From positions 434,001 through 498,000 of the forward strand of contig NZ_CP038145.1 in NCBI RefSeq assembly GCF_004519515.1: a stretch of DNA of 64,000 nt, given 5' to 3'. How positions within the stretch are numbered: position 1 is the stretch's first letter; each line of letters opens with the position of its first letter. Origin of the DNA: Actinobacillus indolicus (GTDB taxonomy: Bacteria; Pseudomonadota; Gammaproteobacteria; Enterobacterales; Pasteurellaceae). The notes beneath the pieces were generated by a model. It saw only the letters and a list, made by a program, of their open reading frames with translations. It made no database searches and was not told the origin of the DNA. The translations under genes were made by a program, and so were the position numbers. Positions 25,725 through 34,414 of the stretch are shown here, one piece after another.

Positions 25725-27275
25725 TTATTTCGCAGATTGTTCAAAGTGGTAACGACCTGTTTTTAATGCACTTGGGCCAAGACGACCATATTTGAACATT
25801 AAATACATTTCAACTACCAAGAATACGGTATATAAACCACATAGTAAGCCGATTGAGATCCAAAGATCTGCTGCTGTTAATGCAGAGTTCGCAACCCCTG
25901 TTGGCAATACTTCATATACTGCCCAAGGCTGACGACCATACTCAGCTAAGAACCAACCGCTTTCAATCGCAATCCAAGGAAGTGGAATACCCCATAACAA
26001 TGCTTTTAATAACAATGGTTTAGTACCTACTGTACCGCGTACATTTTGAACAAATGCTGCGATAATGAGTAATAACATTAAACCACCAGCAGCCATCATA
26101 ATACGGAATGACCAGAATGTTGGACCTACGTTTGGAATAGTATCCGCTGCTGCTTTTAAGATTTGCTCTTCTGTTGCATCAACAACTTTGTCTGTATATG
26201 GTTTTAACAATAAACCGAAGCCAAGATCTTTTTGAACCGCTTTAAATGCTTCTTTATCTGCTTCAGTATAGTTACCAGAACGTAATTTTTCTAATAAACC
26301 ATAGGCAACAATACCATTGCGTACACGTTGTACATTCTCTTCACGAAGATCTTTCAAACCTTTAATTTCTTTGTCTAAAGAACGTGTTGCGATAATACCT
26401 GCAGCATAAGGAATTGAAATTGCCATTTCATTTTTCATTTCAGCGGTGTTAGGAATAACAAACGCATTCCACGCAGCCGGTGCTGGGTGAGTTTCAAATT
26501 CACCTTCCATTGCCGCTAATTTCACAGGCTGTGCTTTACCGATTTCATAGCCAGACTCATCACCCATAATTAATACAGAAATGATAGCGACTAAACCGAA
26601 ACTCGCACCTACTGAGAATGAACGACGAGCAAACCCAAGATCACGACCTTTTAAGATATAGTATGCACTAATACCTAATACGAAGATCGCACCACAGGTA
26701 TAGCCTGCTGAAACAGTGTGTAAGAATTTAGATTGTGTTACTGGGTTTAACACTAAGTCAGAGAAGCTGACCATTTCCATACGCATCGTTTCAAAGTTAA
26801 ACTCAGAAGCAACTGGATTTTGCATCCAACCGTTCGCAACTAAGATCCACAATGCAGAGAAGTTAGAACCAAATGCGACCGCAAAAGTCGTTAGTAAGTG
26901 TTTACCTTTTGATAAACGATCCCAACCAAAGAAGAAAAGACCAATGAAGGTAGATTCTAAGAAGAACGCCATTAAGCCTTCAATCGCTAATGGAGCACCA
27001 AAGATGTCACCTACATAGTGAGAATAATATGACCAGTTAGTACCGAATTGGAATTCCATTGTAATCCCTGTCGTTACCCCTAAGGCAAAGTTAATACCAA
27101 ATAACTTACCCCAGAACTTTGTCATATCCTTATACACTTCTTTACCCGTTGTTACATATAAGGTTTCCATCACCACAAGAACGAAAGAAAGACCTAATGT
27201 AAGCGGTACAAACAAGAAGTGGTAGAGAGCAGTTAACGCAAACTGCAAACGTGAGAGTTCAACAACGTCTAACAT
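25725..27275 (-). CDS. cydA: Cytochrome bd ubiquinol oxidase subunit I
   Basis: Haem-bearing subunit that oxidises quinol and reduces oxygen to water under low oxygen. The 516 residues show SRLQFALTALYHFLFVPLTLG with the b595 ligand His19, the conserved ESTFIGLFFFGWDRL, GWMQNP, the quinol loop region with GDESGYEIGKAQPVKLAAMEGEFET, and GRQPWAVYEVLPT. It heads the cydABX-ybgE operon under a long upstream region with an FNR-type site. Confidence 0.97.
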   Translation of the reverse strand: MLDVVELSRLQFALTALYHFLFVPLTLGLSFVLVVMETLYVTTGKEVYKDMTKFWGKLFGINFALGVTTGITMEFQFGTNWSYYSHYVGDIFGAPLAIEGLMAFFLESTFIGLFFFGWDRLSKGKHLLTTFAVAFGSNFSALWILVANGWMQNPVASEFNFETMRMEMVSFSDLVLNPVTQSKFLHTVSAGYTCGAIFVLGISAYYILKGRDLGFARRSFSVGASFGLVAIISVLIMGDESGYEIGKAQPVKLAAMEGEFETHPAPAAWNAFVIPNTAEMKNEMAISIPYAAGIIATRSLDKEIKGLKDLREENVQRVRNGIVAYGLLEKLRSGNYTEADKEAFKAVQKDLGFGLLLKPYTDKVVDATEEQILKAAADTIPNVGPTFWSFRIMMAAGGLMLLLIIAAFVQNVRGTVGTKPLLLKALLWGIPLPWIAIESGWFLAEYGRQPWAVYEVLPTGVANSALTAADLWISIGLLCGLYTVFLVVEMYLMFKYGRLGPSALKTGRYHFEQSAK

Positions 27276-27715
27276 CTCAAACCTCTTTGTATATACAAGT
27301 CTGAATTATTGATTACGAGATAATCTGGTAATCACCCAATAAATAAAGCTTTGACGTAACCATAAACACCCAATAAATTGACTATTTATGTATCAATGTC
27401 AAGAATCTATTTTACTCGTAAACCACAAAATAAAAAATAGCAAATCTATTACATTGATCACATTTTAGAGCTAAATATTTAAAAAATAGAGACCTACTCC
27501 AAATATCTACTTGATATAAATCAACTTATTTAACTATAAATTAATTTATATCCTACTTTTTTAATCAAATATTAGATCATTAAACTGAATAAATTAACAA
27601 AATATTTACAATTGAAGATCAAAAATAGATCCAAATAATCCGTGACGAAACCTTTTTAATTATGTTAGTATGCGAAATCCTTAATCAAACAGTTTAACTA
27701 ACCATTAGGAAAACG
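27276..27715. promoter_or_regulatory. AT-rich divergent control region of cydA and the DUF5339-like gene
   Basis: 440 bp with no gene on either strand, very rich in A+T. It holds a perfect FNR-type site at 27511-27524 and several TATAAT-like sequences. It must carry the promoters of the cyd operon (minus) and of the small secreted protein (plus). Nothing else was recognised. Confidence 0.7.
27511..27524. promoter_or_regulatory. FNR-type binding site
   Basis: TTGATATAAATCAA matches the FNR consensus TTGAT-N4-ATCAA at every fixed base. It is 236 bp from cydA and 192 bp from the divergent gene. Oxygen control of cydAB by FNR/ArcA is known in enterics; which of the two genes this site serves is not clear from distance. 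Confidence 0.75.
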
Positions 27716-28060
27716 ATGAAAATATCTCTTTTACGTTCAATAATTATTGCAAGCAGTACATTGCTCATTGCGGTAAGTGGTTCAGCAACTGAGTTGAAAA
27801 CGTCTTCTCTTTCAATTGCTAAAGCACAGTCTAGCGGGAAATTGCCACAGCAATGCCAACAAATGTTCAAAGAAATTGATAGACTTATTGCTGATGCAGA
27901 AAAGCAACCTGGAACACATACCCAAATGCAAAAGATGAAAAATAAGTTATCATCTTCTAAACAGCAGATCTTAAAAATGGATCTAACATTACAAGAGAAA
28001 AGCTGTGATAAAGGTCTTGTTGCATTAAATAACTTAAAACAAAATAATATTACTGAATAA
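27716..28060 (+). CDS. Small secreted protein, DUF5339-like
   Basis: 114 residues with a clear signal peptide (MKISLLRSIIIASSTLLIAVSGSA). The mature part is helical and lysine/glutamine-rich, with two cysteines (LPQQCQQMFKEIDRL and EKSCDKGLVALNNL) that could form a periplasmic disulfide. The pattern resembles the Pasteurellaceae DUF5339 family, but the match is by eye. AGGAAA precedes the ATG. Divergent from cydA and possibly oxygen-regulated through the shared region; function unknown. Confidence 0.65.
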   Translation: MKISLLRSIIIASSTLLIAVSGSATELKTSSLSIAKAQSSGKLPQQCQQMFKEIDRLIADAEKQPGTHTQMQKMKNKLSSSKQQILKMDLTLQEKSCDKGLVALNNLKQNNITE

Positions 28061-28103
28061 AAGGTAATTGAAATAGGCTTGAGGCCTCAACCTTAATATA
28101 GAT

Positions 28104-28138
28104 AAAAAAAATCCTACCAAAGCTGGTAGGATTTTTTC
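28104..28138. terminator. Bidirectional terminator between small secreted gene and hemY
   Basis: ATCCTACCA-aagc-TGGTAGGAT with an A-run before and a T-run after, between converging genes. Confidence 0.85.
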
Positions 28139-28140
28139 AT

Positions 28141-29409
28141 TTATGACTTATTCATCTCTTCTGGTACAGGTAGTACCAATACAGGCTCTATTTGAGCAGT
28201 AGGTTGAATATCTACGTTCACTTCTTTCAGATTTTCTGCTTTTAATTGATTAACTAGAGCGAAATCATTTGTTTGCTCAGCAACATAAAGCGCCATAATG
28301 CGATCTTTATTCACACACTCTTTGTGATCTAATAATTGAACAAAGTATGGCTTAGCTAAACTAAAGCGACCTTCACGTGCGTAAATGTAGCCAAGTACTC
28401 TTGCATAATCATCTTGATAATTTTCACGCGCTTTCTCACTACGTTTTTTCAAGAGTTTTAATAGCTTACTTTCTTCATCAACTTGTAAACGTGTTAATTG
28501 AGGGTATAAGAGATCCAACTGCTCATCTTGGAATTTCTTCACAGTTTCAAGAGCAAGCTCCTCAGCTGAGGTATGATCATCTGTATCAATTAAACGTTTA
28601 ATTAAGCCAACACGTACATAGACAGAACGACGGCGACGGCTTGGTTGGTTATCCCACCATTTGAGCAAGCCTTCTTGACCTTCTTCATTCATAATTTCGT
28701 CAAGTAAGCCATCATCAACTTCACGCTCAAGAGCCTCAAATTCTTCTACAGAAAGGAAACTACGTTGACCAACTTGTTCCAACACATCATCTAACGCATT
28801 ATAGGCTTTTGATTTACGATAAATCTCAATCGCTAAGCGTAATGCTTCAGCATTATTTGGGGCAAGTACTAATAAACTATCAACTGCACTACGAGCTGCT
28901 GGTAATTTACCTTGTTGTAATAAAATACGTGTACGTGCTAATTCTACTGCAACACTATTTGGACCTGCAATTTTAGCTGCTTCAATTAAATGTTTATTCG
29001 CACTTAATTCATCACCACGTTGCTGTGCAGCTTCTGCGGCTTTAATGAAGTTTAATACAGGCTCATCTGAATGTTTTGCGTTTTTCGCAATCAATTTCTC
29101 AGCTTTAGAATAATCCCCTTCGGTCATCTTCATTAAGCCTTCGAGAGTCTGTTGCTGTGCTTTTTTACGTTTACGCGTACCAAACCACTGGTATGCTCCG
29201 CGGCTTAAGCCAAAGAAACGACGGAAAATCCACTCTAAACTGTAAACTACCGCCATAGCAACCGCAAAAAAAATCACCAACATCACAAGGCTCATTTCAA
29301 TCACTTTGCCTGCGGTTTCAATACGCACATAACCTTGATGCCCTGAAATATAAGGTGCTAATACTAATCCTGCTAAAACCAGTATCATTAAAAAGAGAAC
29401 TCGAAACAT
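28141..29409 (-). CDS. hemY: HemY, TPR-containing inner-membrane protein of the hem operon
   Basis: Proteobacterial HemY (not the protoporphyrinogen oxidase of Gram-positives), 422 residues. Two N-terminal membrane helices (about 1-20 and 38-62) precede the conserved FFGLSRGAYQWFGTRKRKKA and a TPR array. It follows hemX by 11 bp. Its role in late haem synthesis is inferred from operon conservation. Confidence 0.9.
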   Translation of the reverse strand: MFRVLFLMILVLAGLVLAPYISGHQGYVRIETAGKVIEMSLVMLVIFFAVAMAVVYSLEWIFRRFFGLSRGAYQWFGTRKRKKAQQQTLEGLMKMTEGDYSKAEKLIAKNAKHSDEPVLNFIKAAEAAQQRGDELSANKHLIEAAKIAGPNSVAVELARTRILLQQGKLPAARSAVDSLLVLAPNNAEALRLAIEIYRKSKAYNALDDVLEQVGQRSFLSVEEFEALEREVDDGLLDEIMNEEGQEGLLKWWDNQPSRRRRSVYVRVGLIKRLIDTDDHTSAEELALETVKKFQDEQLDLLYPQLTRLQVDEESKLLKLLKKRSEKARENYQDDYARVLGYIYAREGRFSLAKPYFVQLLDHKECVNKDRIMALYVAEQTNDFALVNQLKAENLKEVNVDIQPTAQIEPVLVLPVPEEMNKS

Positions 29410-29420
29410 AATCTATCTCC

Positions 29421-30809
29421 TTATTGCTGCTCAGTTGCAGGTTTTGGTTCAGCCGCTGCAGGAGCCTCTTGAACCGGCTGTTCTGCTGGCGTTTGAGCTG
29501 GTTGTGCGACCGGAGCTTCTGCAGGTTTCACACTCAATTGCTCCAATGATTTATCGGCATCTAGCTGAATTTTACCAATCGGCTGTGGTGCTTTATTCAG
29601 TAATTGGTCTAATAATCCTAAGCTTTGTAAACGGCTTGGTGCATCAATATAAATAGACTGCTCAATTAAATCATCGACTTCATTTAAAAATGCTTTCACT
29701 TGCTCATTTTGCACATCAAAGTAGCTTCTTACCCACGTACTTACTGCTTCAAGCGATTGTTTATATAGCTCATTTTGCTGACGTGTAATGGTCAAAATCG
29801 CAATCTGTAAGCGTAAACGGATATTTTCACGTAAATAAATCTCTTGATTTGGTGCAATAAAGGCTTTCTCACTGACAGCCCCTTTGTCACTAATACGGAT
29901 AAAGTGATTTAAGAATGAATCTGCACTTTTCTCGATATTTTTTTGCCAATCGTTGATTGAATCACTCACTTCCCCATTACTTACAGCAGCTTCTTCATCT
30001 TCTGGTGCAACTAAAGGCATATCATCAACCTGATTTGCAAGCTGTGCTAAACGTTGCATCAAATTATTTTGGTCAACTTTATTCACACTCGCTAATTGGT
30101 TTAAATCGGTTTTAATGGCATCACGCACTGCTAACACACGAGAATCAGACATTTGACTTAACACATTATCTGCTTCAATCAATAAGCTACGTGCTGTATC
30201 AATATCATTATCTAATACAACCTTACGTAGTGCGTTATTGAGGAGGAAATCGGCATCAGATAATAACCAAACAGTTTGATCCGTTTTTGGACCTGCGCCT
30301 AATTTTTGAATCTGATCTTTCAACGCATTAATTTGTTGTGTATAAACTGCCTGTTCACGCTCTAATTGCTCTACTTTCGATAACGATTTTTGGTAATTAC
30401 TCACTAACTCCGCAATCTGTGCCTTTTCCTTATCGAAATTTGGAATCTCAACTGAACCAGTCTGAGCTGTTGATGCTTTTTGTGCTAATGCTTGGATCTG
30501 AGATTCCACCTGAGCAAATTTATTATTTGTTAAAAAATGCCCTGTTGCACCAATACCTAACGCCACTAATAACGCAAGTAATGCAAGTGCAGTACCACCT
30601 GATTTTGTTTTTTCGACCACTTTGACTTCTTTTTCCACGGGCTCACTCTCTACTCTGCTTTCAGATTTTTCTATCTCAACCTCTTTTGTAAAATGTTGAG
30701 AAGAACTCTCCGCTTGTTCGACTTCACTATTTACAGCGGATTCCACAGTTTCTGCTGTATTCTCGACAACAGTGTCATTCGCATGTTGTTTTTTGGTCTG
30801 TTTTGACAT
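29421..30809 (-). CDS. hemX: HemX, hem-operon membrane protein
   Basis: 462 residues annotated in relatives as putative uroporphyrinogen-III C-methyltransferase, though catalytic motifs of SAM methyltransferases are absent and the activity is doubtful. It has a low-complexity acidic N-terminus, one transmembrane helix (about 72-91), a coiled coil (about 105-165), the conserved DADFLLNNALRKVVLDNDIDTARSLL region, and a Pro/Ala-rich tail. I start at ATG 30809 with GGGA in front rather than a GTG three codons earlier. Confidence 0.85.
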   Translation of the reverse strand: MSKQTKKQHANDTVVENTAETVESAVNSEVEQAESSSQHFTKEVEIEKSESRVESEPVEKEVKVVEKTKSGGTALALLALLVALGIGATGHFLTNNKFAQVESQIQALAQKASTAQTGSVEIPNFDKEKAQIAELVSNYQKSLSKVEQLEREQAVYTQQINALKDQIQKLGAGPKTDQTVWLLSDADFLLNNALRKVVLDNDIDTARSLLIEADNVLSQMSDSRVLAVRDAIKTDLNQLASVNKVDQNNLMQRLAQLANQVDDMPLVAPEDEEAAVSNGEVSDSINDWQKNIEKSADSFLNHFIRISDKGAVSEKAFIAPNQEIYLRENIRLRLQIAILTITRQQNELYKQSLEAVSTWVRSYFDVQNEQVKAFLNEVDDLIEQSIYIDAPSRLQSLGLLDQLLNKAPQPIGKIQLDADKSLEQLSVKPAEAPVAQPAQTPAEQPVQEAPAAAEPKPATEQQ

Positions 30810-30837
30810 AGATCCCACCTGTTTTGTTAAGTTAAAT

Positions 30838-31584
30838 TCAATGATTGATTAACAACTTCAATAAACTTTGATTATCTGCTTTCTCTGAAATTTGAATGTT
30901 TTCTGGCTTCCAGCCTAATTTAATCGCTAATTTAGCAATACGTTGCCCAACAACCACCAACCGACATTCAAATAACCAATTTCTCTCACTTTCTGCTGTC
31001 TGCTCAAAAAGAGTAAGCAGGATTTCACCACTTGTAATCACAATCACATCAATGCCGATGCGTTTTGCCAAGCTAATTTGTTCCGGCAAATCAGAAGCAA
31101 TAATTCTCTGATAACATTCTAAAATGTGAACCTGAGCGCCTCTTAATTGAGCTTGTTCTGGGAATAACTCTCTCCCTGAATCTGCACGTAAAATTAATAC
31201 ATTTTTATCGCTTAAATCTTGCATTTGAGGCAGCTCAAGCAAGCCTTCGCTATTCTCTGATTCTATCGGATAAATGACCTTCTGCTCTATCTGAGCACAA
31301 AAATATTGTGCAGTTCCTTGTCCTACCGCAAAATAATGTAAATCACTTCGCCAATGAAACCCCGTTTCCTTTAATGTTTCATAGGCAAAATCTACCGCAT
31401 TTTTAGACACCGCAAAAACATAATCACCACGATTTAGTCGAGCAATCGCAGAGGGTAATTGAGGTAAATCCTTACCTGATGCAACCGAAAAAAGTGGCTG
31501 ATGTAAGGCAAAAATCTGTTTTTCTGCTAATAACTCAACGAGCTGTTGCCCACGTTGGTCTGGGCGTGTCACTAAAACATTCAT
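30838..31584 (-). CDS. hemD: Uroporphyrinogen-III synthase
   Basis: Cyclises hydroxymethylbilane with inversion of ring D to give uroporphyrinogen III. The 248 residues start MNVLVTRPDQRGQQLVELL, with FAVSKNAVDFAYETL and DVIVITSGEILLTLFE as the two half-domain signatures. It is 1 bp from hemC, on the same strand, the usual hemCD arrangement. Confidence 0.92.
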   Translation of the reverse strand: MNVLVTRPDQRGQQLVELLAEKQIFALHQPLFSVASGKDLPQLPSAIARLNRGDYVFAVSKNAVDFAYETLKETGFHWRSDLHYFAVGQGTAQYFCAQIEQKVIYPIESENSEGLLELPQMQDLSDKNVLILRADSGRELFPEQAQLRGAQVHILECYQRIIASDLPEQISLAKRIGIDVIVITSGEILLTLFEQTAESERNWLFECRLVVVGQRIAKLAIKLGWKPENIQISEKADNQSLLKLLINH

Positions 31585-31585
31585 C

Positions 31586-32515
31586 TTATTCGCTTTGGTA
31601 AACTGCTTTTAGAATTTCGTCAGCACCTTTTGCAAGTAGCATTTCCGCCACATCAACACCTAGTTTTTCAGCGTCTTTTACATGGCCTTTGGCAGATGCT
31701 CTAACAATACTTGAACCATCTAACGCTCCTACCAAAGCATTTAATGAAATCTCATCACCATGCAAAGTTGCATAACCGCCAATAGGCACTTGGCAACCAC
31801 CTTGTAAACGTGTATTCATCGCACGCTCTGCTTGTACACAACAAGCGGTCGGTTGGTGGTTTAATTCTGCAAGATAGCCTAACACGCGCTCATCGTTTAA
31901 ACGGGTCTCAATGCCCACAGCACCTTGTCCACACGCAGGTAATGAATCTTCTACTGAAATAAAATCACGAATACGTTCAGCTAAACCTAAACGAATCAAG
32001 CCTGCAGACGCAAGAATAATGGCATCATACTCTCCATTATCAAGCTTACTCAAACGTGTTCCCACATTGCCACGCAATGGCTTAACTTGTAAATGAGGAT
32101 ATTTGGCGACTAATTGACATTGACGACGTAAACTTGAAGTCCCGACCACTGCCCCTTTTGGTAAATCAGCAAGGGAATTGTATTTATTCGAAACAAACGC
32201 ATCTCGAGGATCTTCTCGCTCACAAATCACAGCAAGGCCTAACCCTTCAGGAAATTCCATCGGCACATCTTTCATCGAATGTACTGCGATATCTGCTCGA
32301 TGTTCTAATAACGCTAATTCTAGTTCTTTGACAAATAGACCTTTCCCCCCGATTTTTGCAAGCGGAGTGTCTAAAATGATATCGCCTTTTGTCACCATCG
32401 TGACTAATTCGACAGATAATTGAGGGAAACGCTGTTCCAATGCGTTTTTAACGAAGTTGGCCTGCCATAATGCTAAAGGGCTTTGGCGAGTGGCAATACG
32501 TAGAATCTCTTTCAT
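31586..32515 (-). CDS. hemC: Porphobilinogen deaminase (hydroxymethylbilane synthase)
   Basis: Polymerises four porphobilinogens to hydroxymethylbilane. The 309 residues show RIATRQSPLALWQANFV, HSMKDVPMEFPEGL with the catalytic aspartate region, GTSSLRRQCQL, and the dipyrromethane cofactor cysteine in TRLQGGCQVPIGGYA. First gene of the hemCDXY operon. Confidence 0.96.
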   Translation of the reverse strand: MKEILRIATRQSPLALWQANFVKNALEQRFPQLSVELVTMVTKGDIILDTPLAKIGGKGLFVKELELALLEHRADIAVHSMKDVPMEFPEGLGLAVICEREDPRDAFVSNKYNSLADLPKGAVVGTSSLRRQCQLVAKYPHLQVKPLRGNVGTRLSKLDNGEYDAIILASAGLIRLGLAERIRDFISVEDSLPACGQGAVGIETRLNDERVLGYLAELNHQPTACCVQAERAMNTRLQGGCQVPIGGYATLHGDEISLNALVGALDGSSIVRASAKGHVKDAEKLGVDVAEMLLAKGADEILKAVYQSE

Positions 32516-32613
32516 TTATTATACTTTTTATCAGCCATGAAAATAGTGCTTATCCTACCACTATTTGCCTCATCTGCCAAAAGATTACAGCGATTTTTCC
32601 GTAAATTCCCCAT

Positions 32614-32641
32614 TGACTGATAAATAAAAATTGCTAGAATT
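32614..32641 (+). promoter_or_regulatory. Promoter of the glycine riboswitch transcript
   Basis: TTGACT (32614-32619) and TAGAAT (32636-32641) with a 16-bp spacer and a TGC extension before the -10 box. Transcription would start a few bases before the first aptamer. Confidence 0.7.
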
Positions 32642-32674
32642 TGCGCCCTTCTTATATGAAGAAGATAGTTCGGA

Positions 32675-32875
32675 TGAAGATAGCTGGAGAGTAGGGAATC
32701 AACCCTACACCGACGAGGTAAAATCTTTCAGGTGCGACAGCGAGGACAGCTATTGGACGAACCCTTGGAGAGATCCACTCTGCAAAAGCAGAAAATGGAC
32801 GCCGAAGGCGCAAGCAACGACATAACGATATACAGTAAGTCATGTGAAACGCTCAGGCAAAAGGACAGGGGAGAA
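32675..32875 (+). ncRNA. Tandem glycine riboswitch
   Basis: Two successive aptamers are visible. The first has P1 arms ATAGCT (32680-32685) and AGCTAT (32748-32753), GGAGAG, and ACACCGACGAGGTAAAA. The second (about 32762-32870) has P1 arms CCCT/AGGG, GGAGAG, the core CGCCGAAGGCGCAAGC and CTCAGGCAAAAGGACAGGGG. These are the conserved glycine-aptamer elements. It sits upstream of an amino-acid:cation symporter, the expected target, and is followed by a candidate terminator at 32889-32933. Confidence 0.93.
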
Positions 32876-32888
32876 AAGTAGAATCACT

Positions 32889-32933
32889 CAAGCGGTGACA
32901 TTTTGCAAATTTTTTGCAAAATCTGACCGCTTG
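32889..32933 (+). terminator. Candidate riboswitch expression platform made of an inverted uptake-signal pair
   Basis: CAAGCGGTGACATTTTGCAAA (its arm) pairs with the downstream TTTGCAAAATCTGACCGCTTG with two mismatches, giving a stem of about 21 bp. It is followed by the pyrimidine-rich TCTTTGTCGCTTTTCTTT. Its position between the second aptamer and the start codon fits a terminator controlled by glycine. Confidence 0.55.
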
Positions 32934-32982
32934 TCTTTGTCGCTTTTCTTTCCTTGTAAGTAGTTTTTACGAGGAATCAATT

Positions 32983-34350
32983 ATGTCAATCGACACCATT
33001 CTAAATAATATCAACAGTATCGTTTGGGGACCTCCCCTCCTCATTTTAATTTCAGGTGTAGGCATTTACTTCACCTTAAAATTAAAGCTTATCCAATTTT
33101 TCAGCTTACCACGTGCTTTTTCTTATATGTTTAAACGAGAAAAAGGCGATAATCAATCAGGTGATATTTCTGCCTTTGGTGCGCTTTCCACTGCACTCGC
33201 TGCCACTATTGGCACAGGAAACATTGTTGGTGTAGCCACTGCCATTCAAGCAGGCGGACCCGGCGCAGTCTTTTGGATGTGGATTATTGCTCTTTTTGGC
33301 ATGGCAACCAAATATGCTGAATGTTTACTTGCACTCAAATTCCGTACCAAAGATAAAGACGGCTTTATTGCTGGTGGCCCAATGTATTACATCGAATTAG
33401 GCATGGGACAAAAATGGAAATGGCTCGCGAAATTATTCGCTGTATTTGGTGTAATGGTCGCCCTATTTGGTATCGGCACATTCCCTCAGATTAACGGTAT
33501 CACAACCGCATTAGAAGATACCTTTAGCCTACCAATCAACATTACTGCGGTTATTTTAACCTTAACCGTAGCGGCAATTACACTGGGTGGCGTAAAACGT
33601 ATTTCTAAAATTTCTATGGTGATCGTGCCATTTATGGCGATAAGCTACGTGGCAGCCTCTGTTTTCATCTTAATTATTCACGCTGACAGAATTCCTGAAA
33701 CGATTGGATTGATTATTCATGCAGCCTTCAATCCGCAAGCTGCACTTGGTGGTATTTTTGGCTTTACCGTAATGCAGGCCATTCAAGCTGGTGTCGCTCG
33801 AGGTATTTTCTCGAACGAATCAGGTTTAGGCTCAGCACCTATTGCAGCAGCTGCAGCTCATACAAAAGAGCCAGTACGTCAAGGGTTAATCTCTATGACA
33901 GGAACATTCCTCGATACCATCATCGTTTGTACAATGACAGGTTTAGTCATCATACTAACAGGTGTTTGGAGTGGTTCCGCAGAAGGAGCAAAATTAACTA
34001 ATTTAGCCTTTTCTGAAGGGCTAAGTAGCTCTCTCGGTGCAGTTATTGTGACTGTAAGCCTTGTCTTTTTCGCCTTCACCACGATTTTGGGTTGGTGCTA
34101 CTATGGCGAACGCTGTTTTGTCTATTTAACAGGGGGCAAAACAAAATGGATCAAGTTTTATCGTTTAGTGTTTATTGCATTGATCGCTGTTGCACCATTC
34201 ATTAAATTAAGCACTATTTGGACGATTGCTGATATTGTGAATGGTTTAATGGCATTCCCGAACCTAGTTGCATTAGTGGCATTACGCCATGTGGTGATTG
34301 AAGAAACGAGAAGTTATTTTGAACGATTGAAAAAAGGGTTGATTGAATAA
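32983..34350 (+). CDS. Alanine/glycine:cation symporter (AGCS family)
   Basis: Inner-membrane sodium-coupled uptake of glycine or alanine. The 455 residues have about eleven hydrophobic helices and the AGCS signatures GDISAFGALSTALAATIGTGNIVGVATA and GVARGIFSNESGLGSAPIAAAAAHT. I use ATG 32983 because GAGGAA lies 7 nt upstream; a longer reading would begin inside the terminator hairpin. The glycine riboswitch in front argues that glycine is a substrate and a regulator. Confidence 0.93.
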   Translation: MSIDTILNNINSIVWGPPLLILISGVGIYFTLKLKLIQFFSLPRAFSYMFKREKGDNQSGDISAFGALSTALAATIGTGNIVGVATAIQAGGPGAVFWMWIIALFGMATKYAECLLALKFRTKDKDGFIAGGPMYYIELGMGQKWKWLAKLFAVFGVMVALFGIGTFPQINGITTALEDTFSLPINITAVILTLTVAAITLGGVKRISKISMVIVPFMAISYVAASVFILIIHADRIPETIGLIIHAAFNPQAALGGIFGFTVMQAIQAGVARGIFSNESGLGSAPIAAAAAHTKEPVRQGLISMTGTFLDTIIVCTMTGLVIILTGVWSGSAEGAKLTNLAFSEGLSSSLGAVIVTVSLVFFAFTTILGWCYYGERCFVYLTGGKTKWIKFYRLVFIALIAVAPFIKLSTIWTIADIVNGLMAFPNLVALVALRHVVIEETRSYFERLKKGLIE

Positions 34351-34366
34351 CAACCTTCTAAGATAA

Positions 34367-34412
34367 ACAAGCGGTCAGATCTGCAAAATATTTTACAGAT
34401 CCAACCGCTTGT
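34367..34412. terminator. Bidirectional inverted uptake-signal terminator
   Basis: ACAAGCGGTcAGATCTG and its partner CAGATCcaACCGCTTGT form a long stem between the converging symporter and oppF genes. Confidence 0.8.
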
Positions 34413-34414
34413 AT

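Noticed and set aside
32631..32843. Short open frames on both strands upstream of the symporter
   Set aside because: They lie exactly on the tandem glycine aptamers; the sequence is conserved as RNA, not protein.
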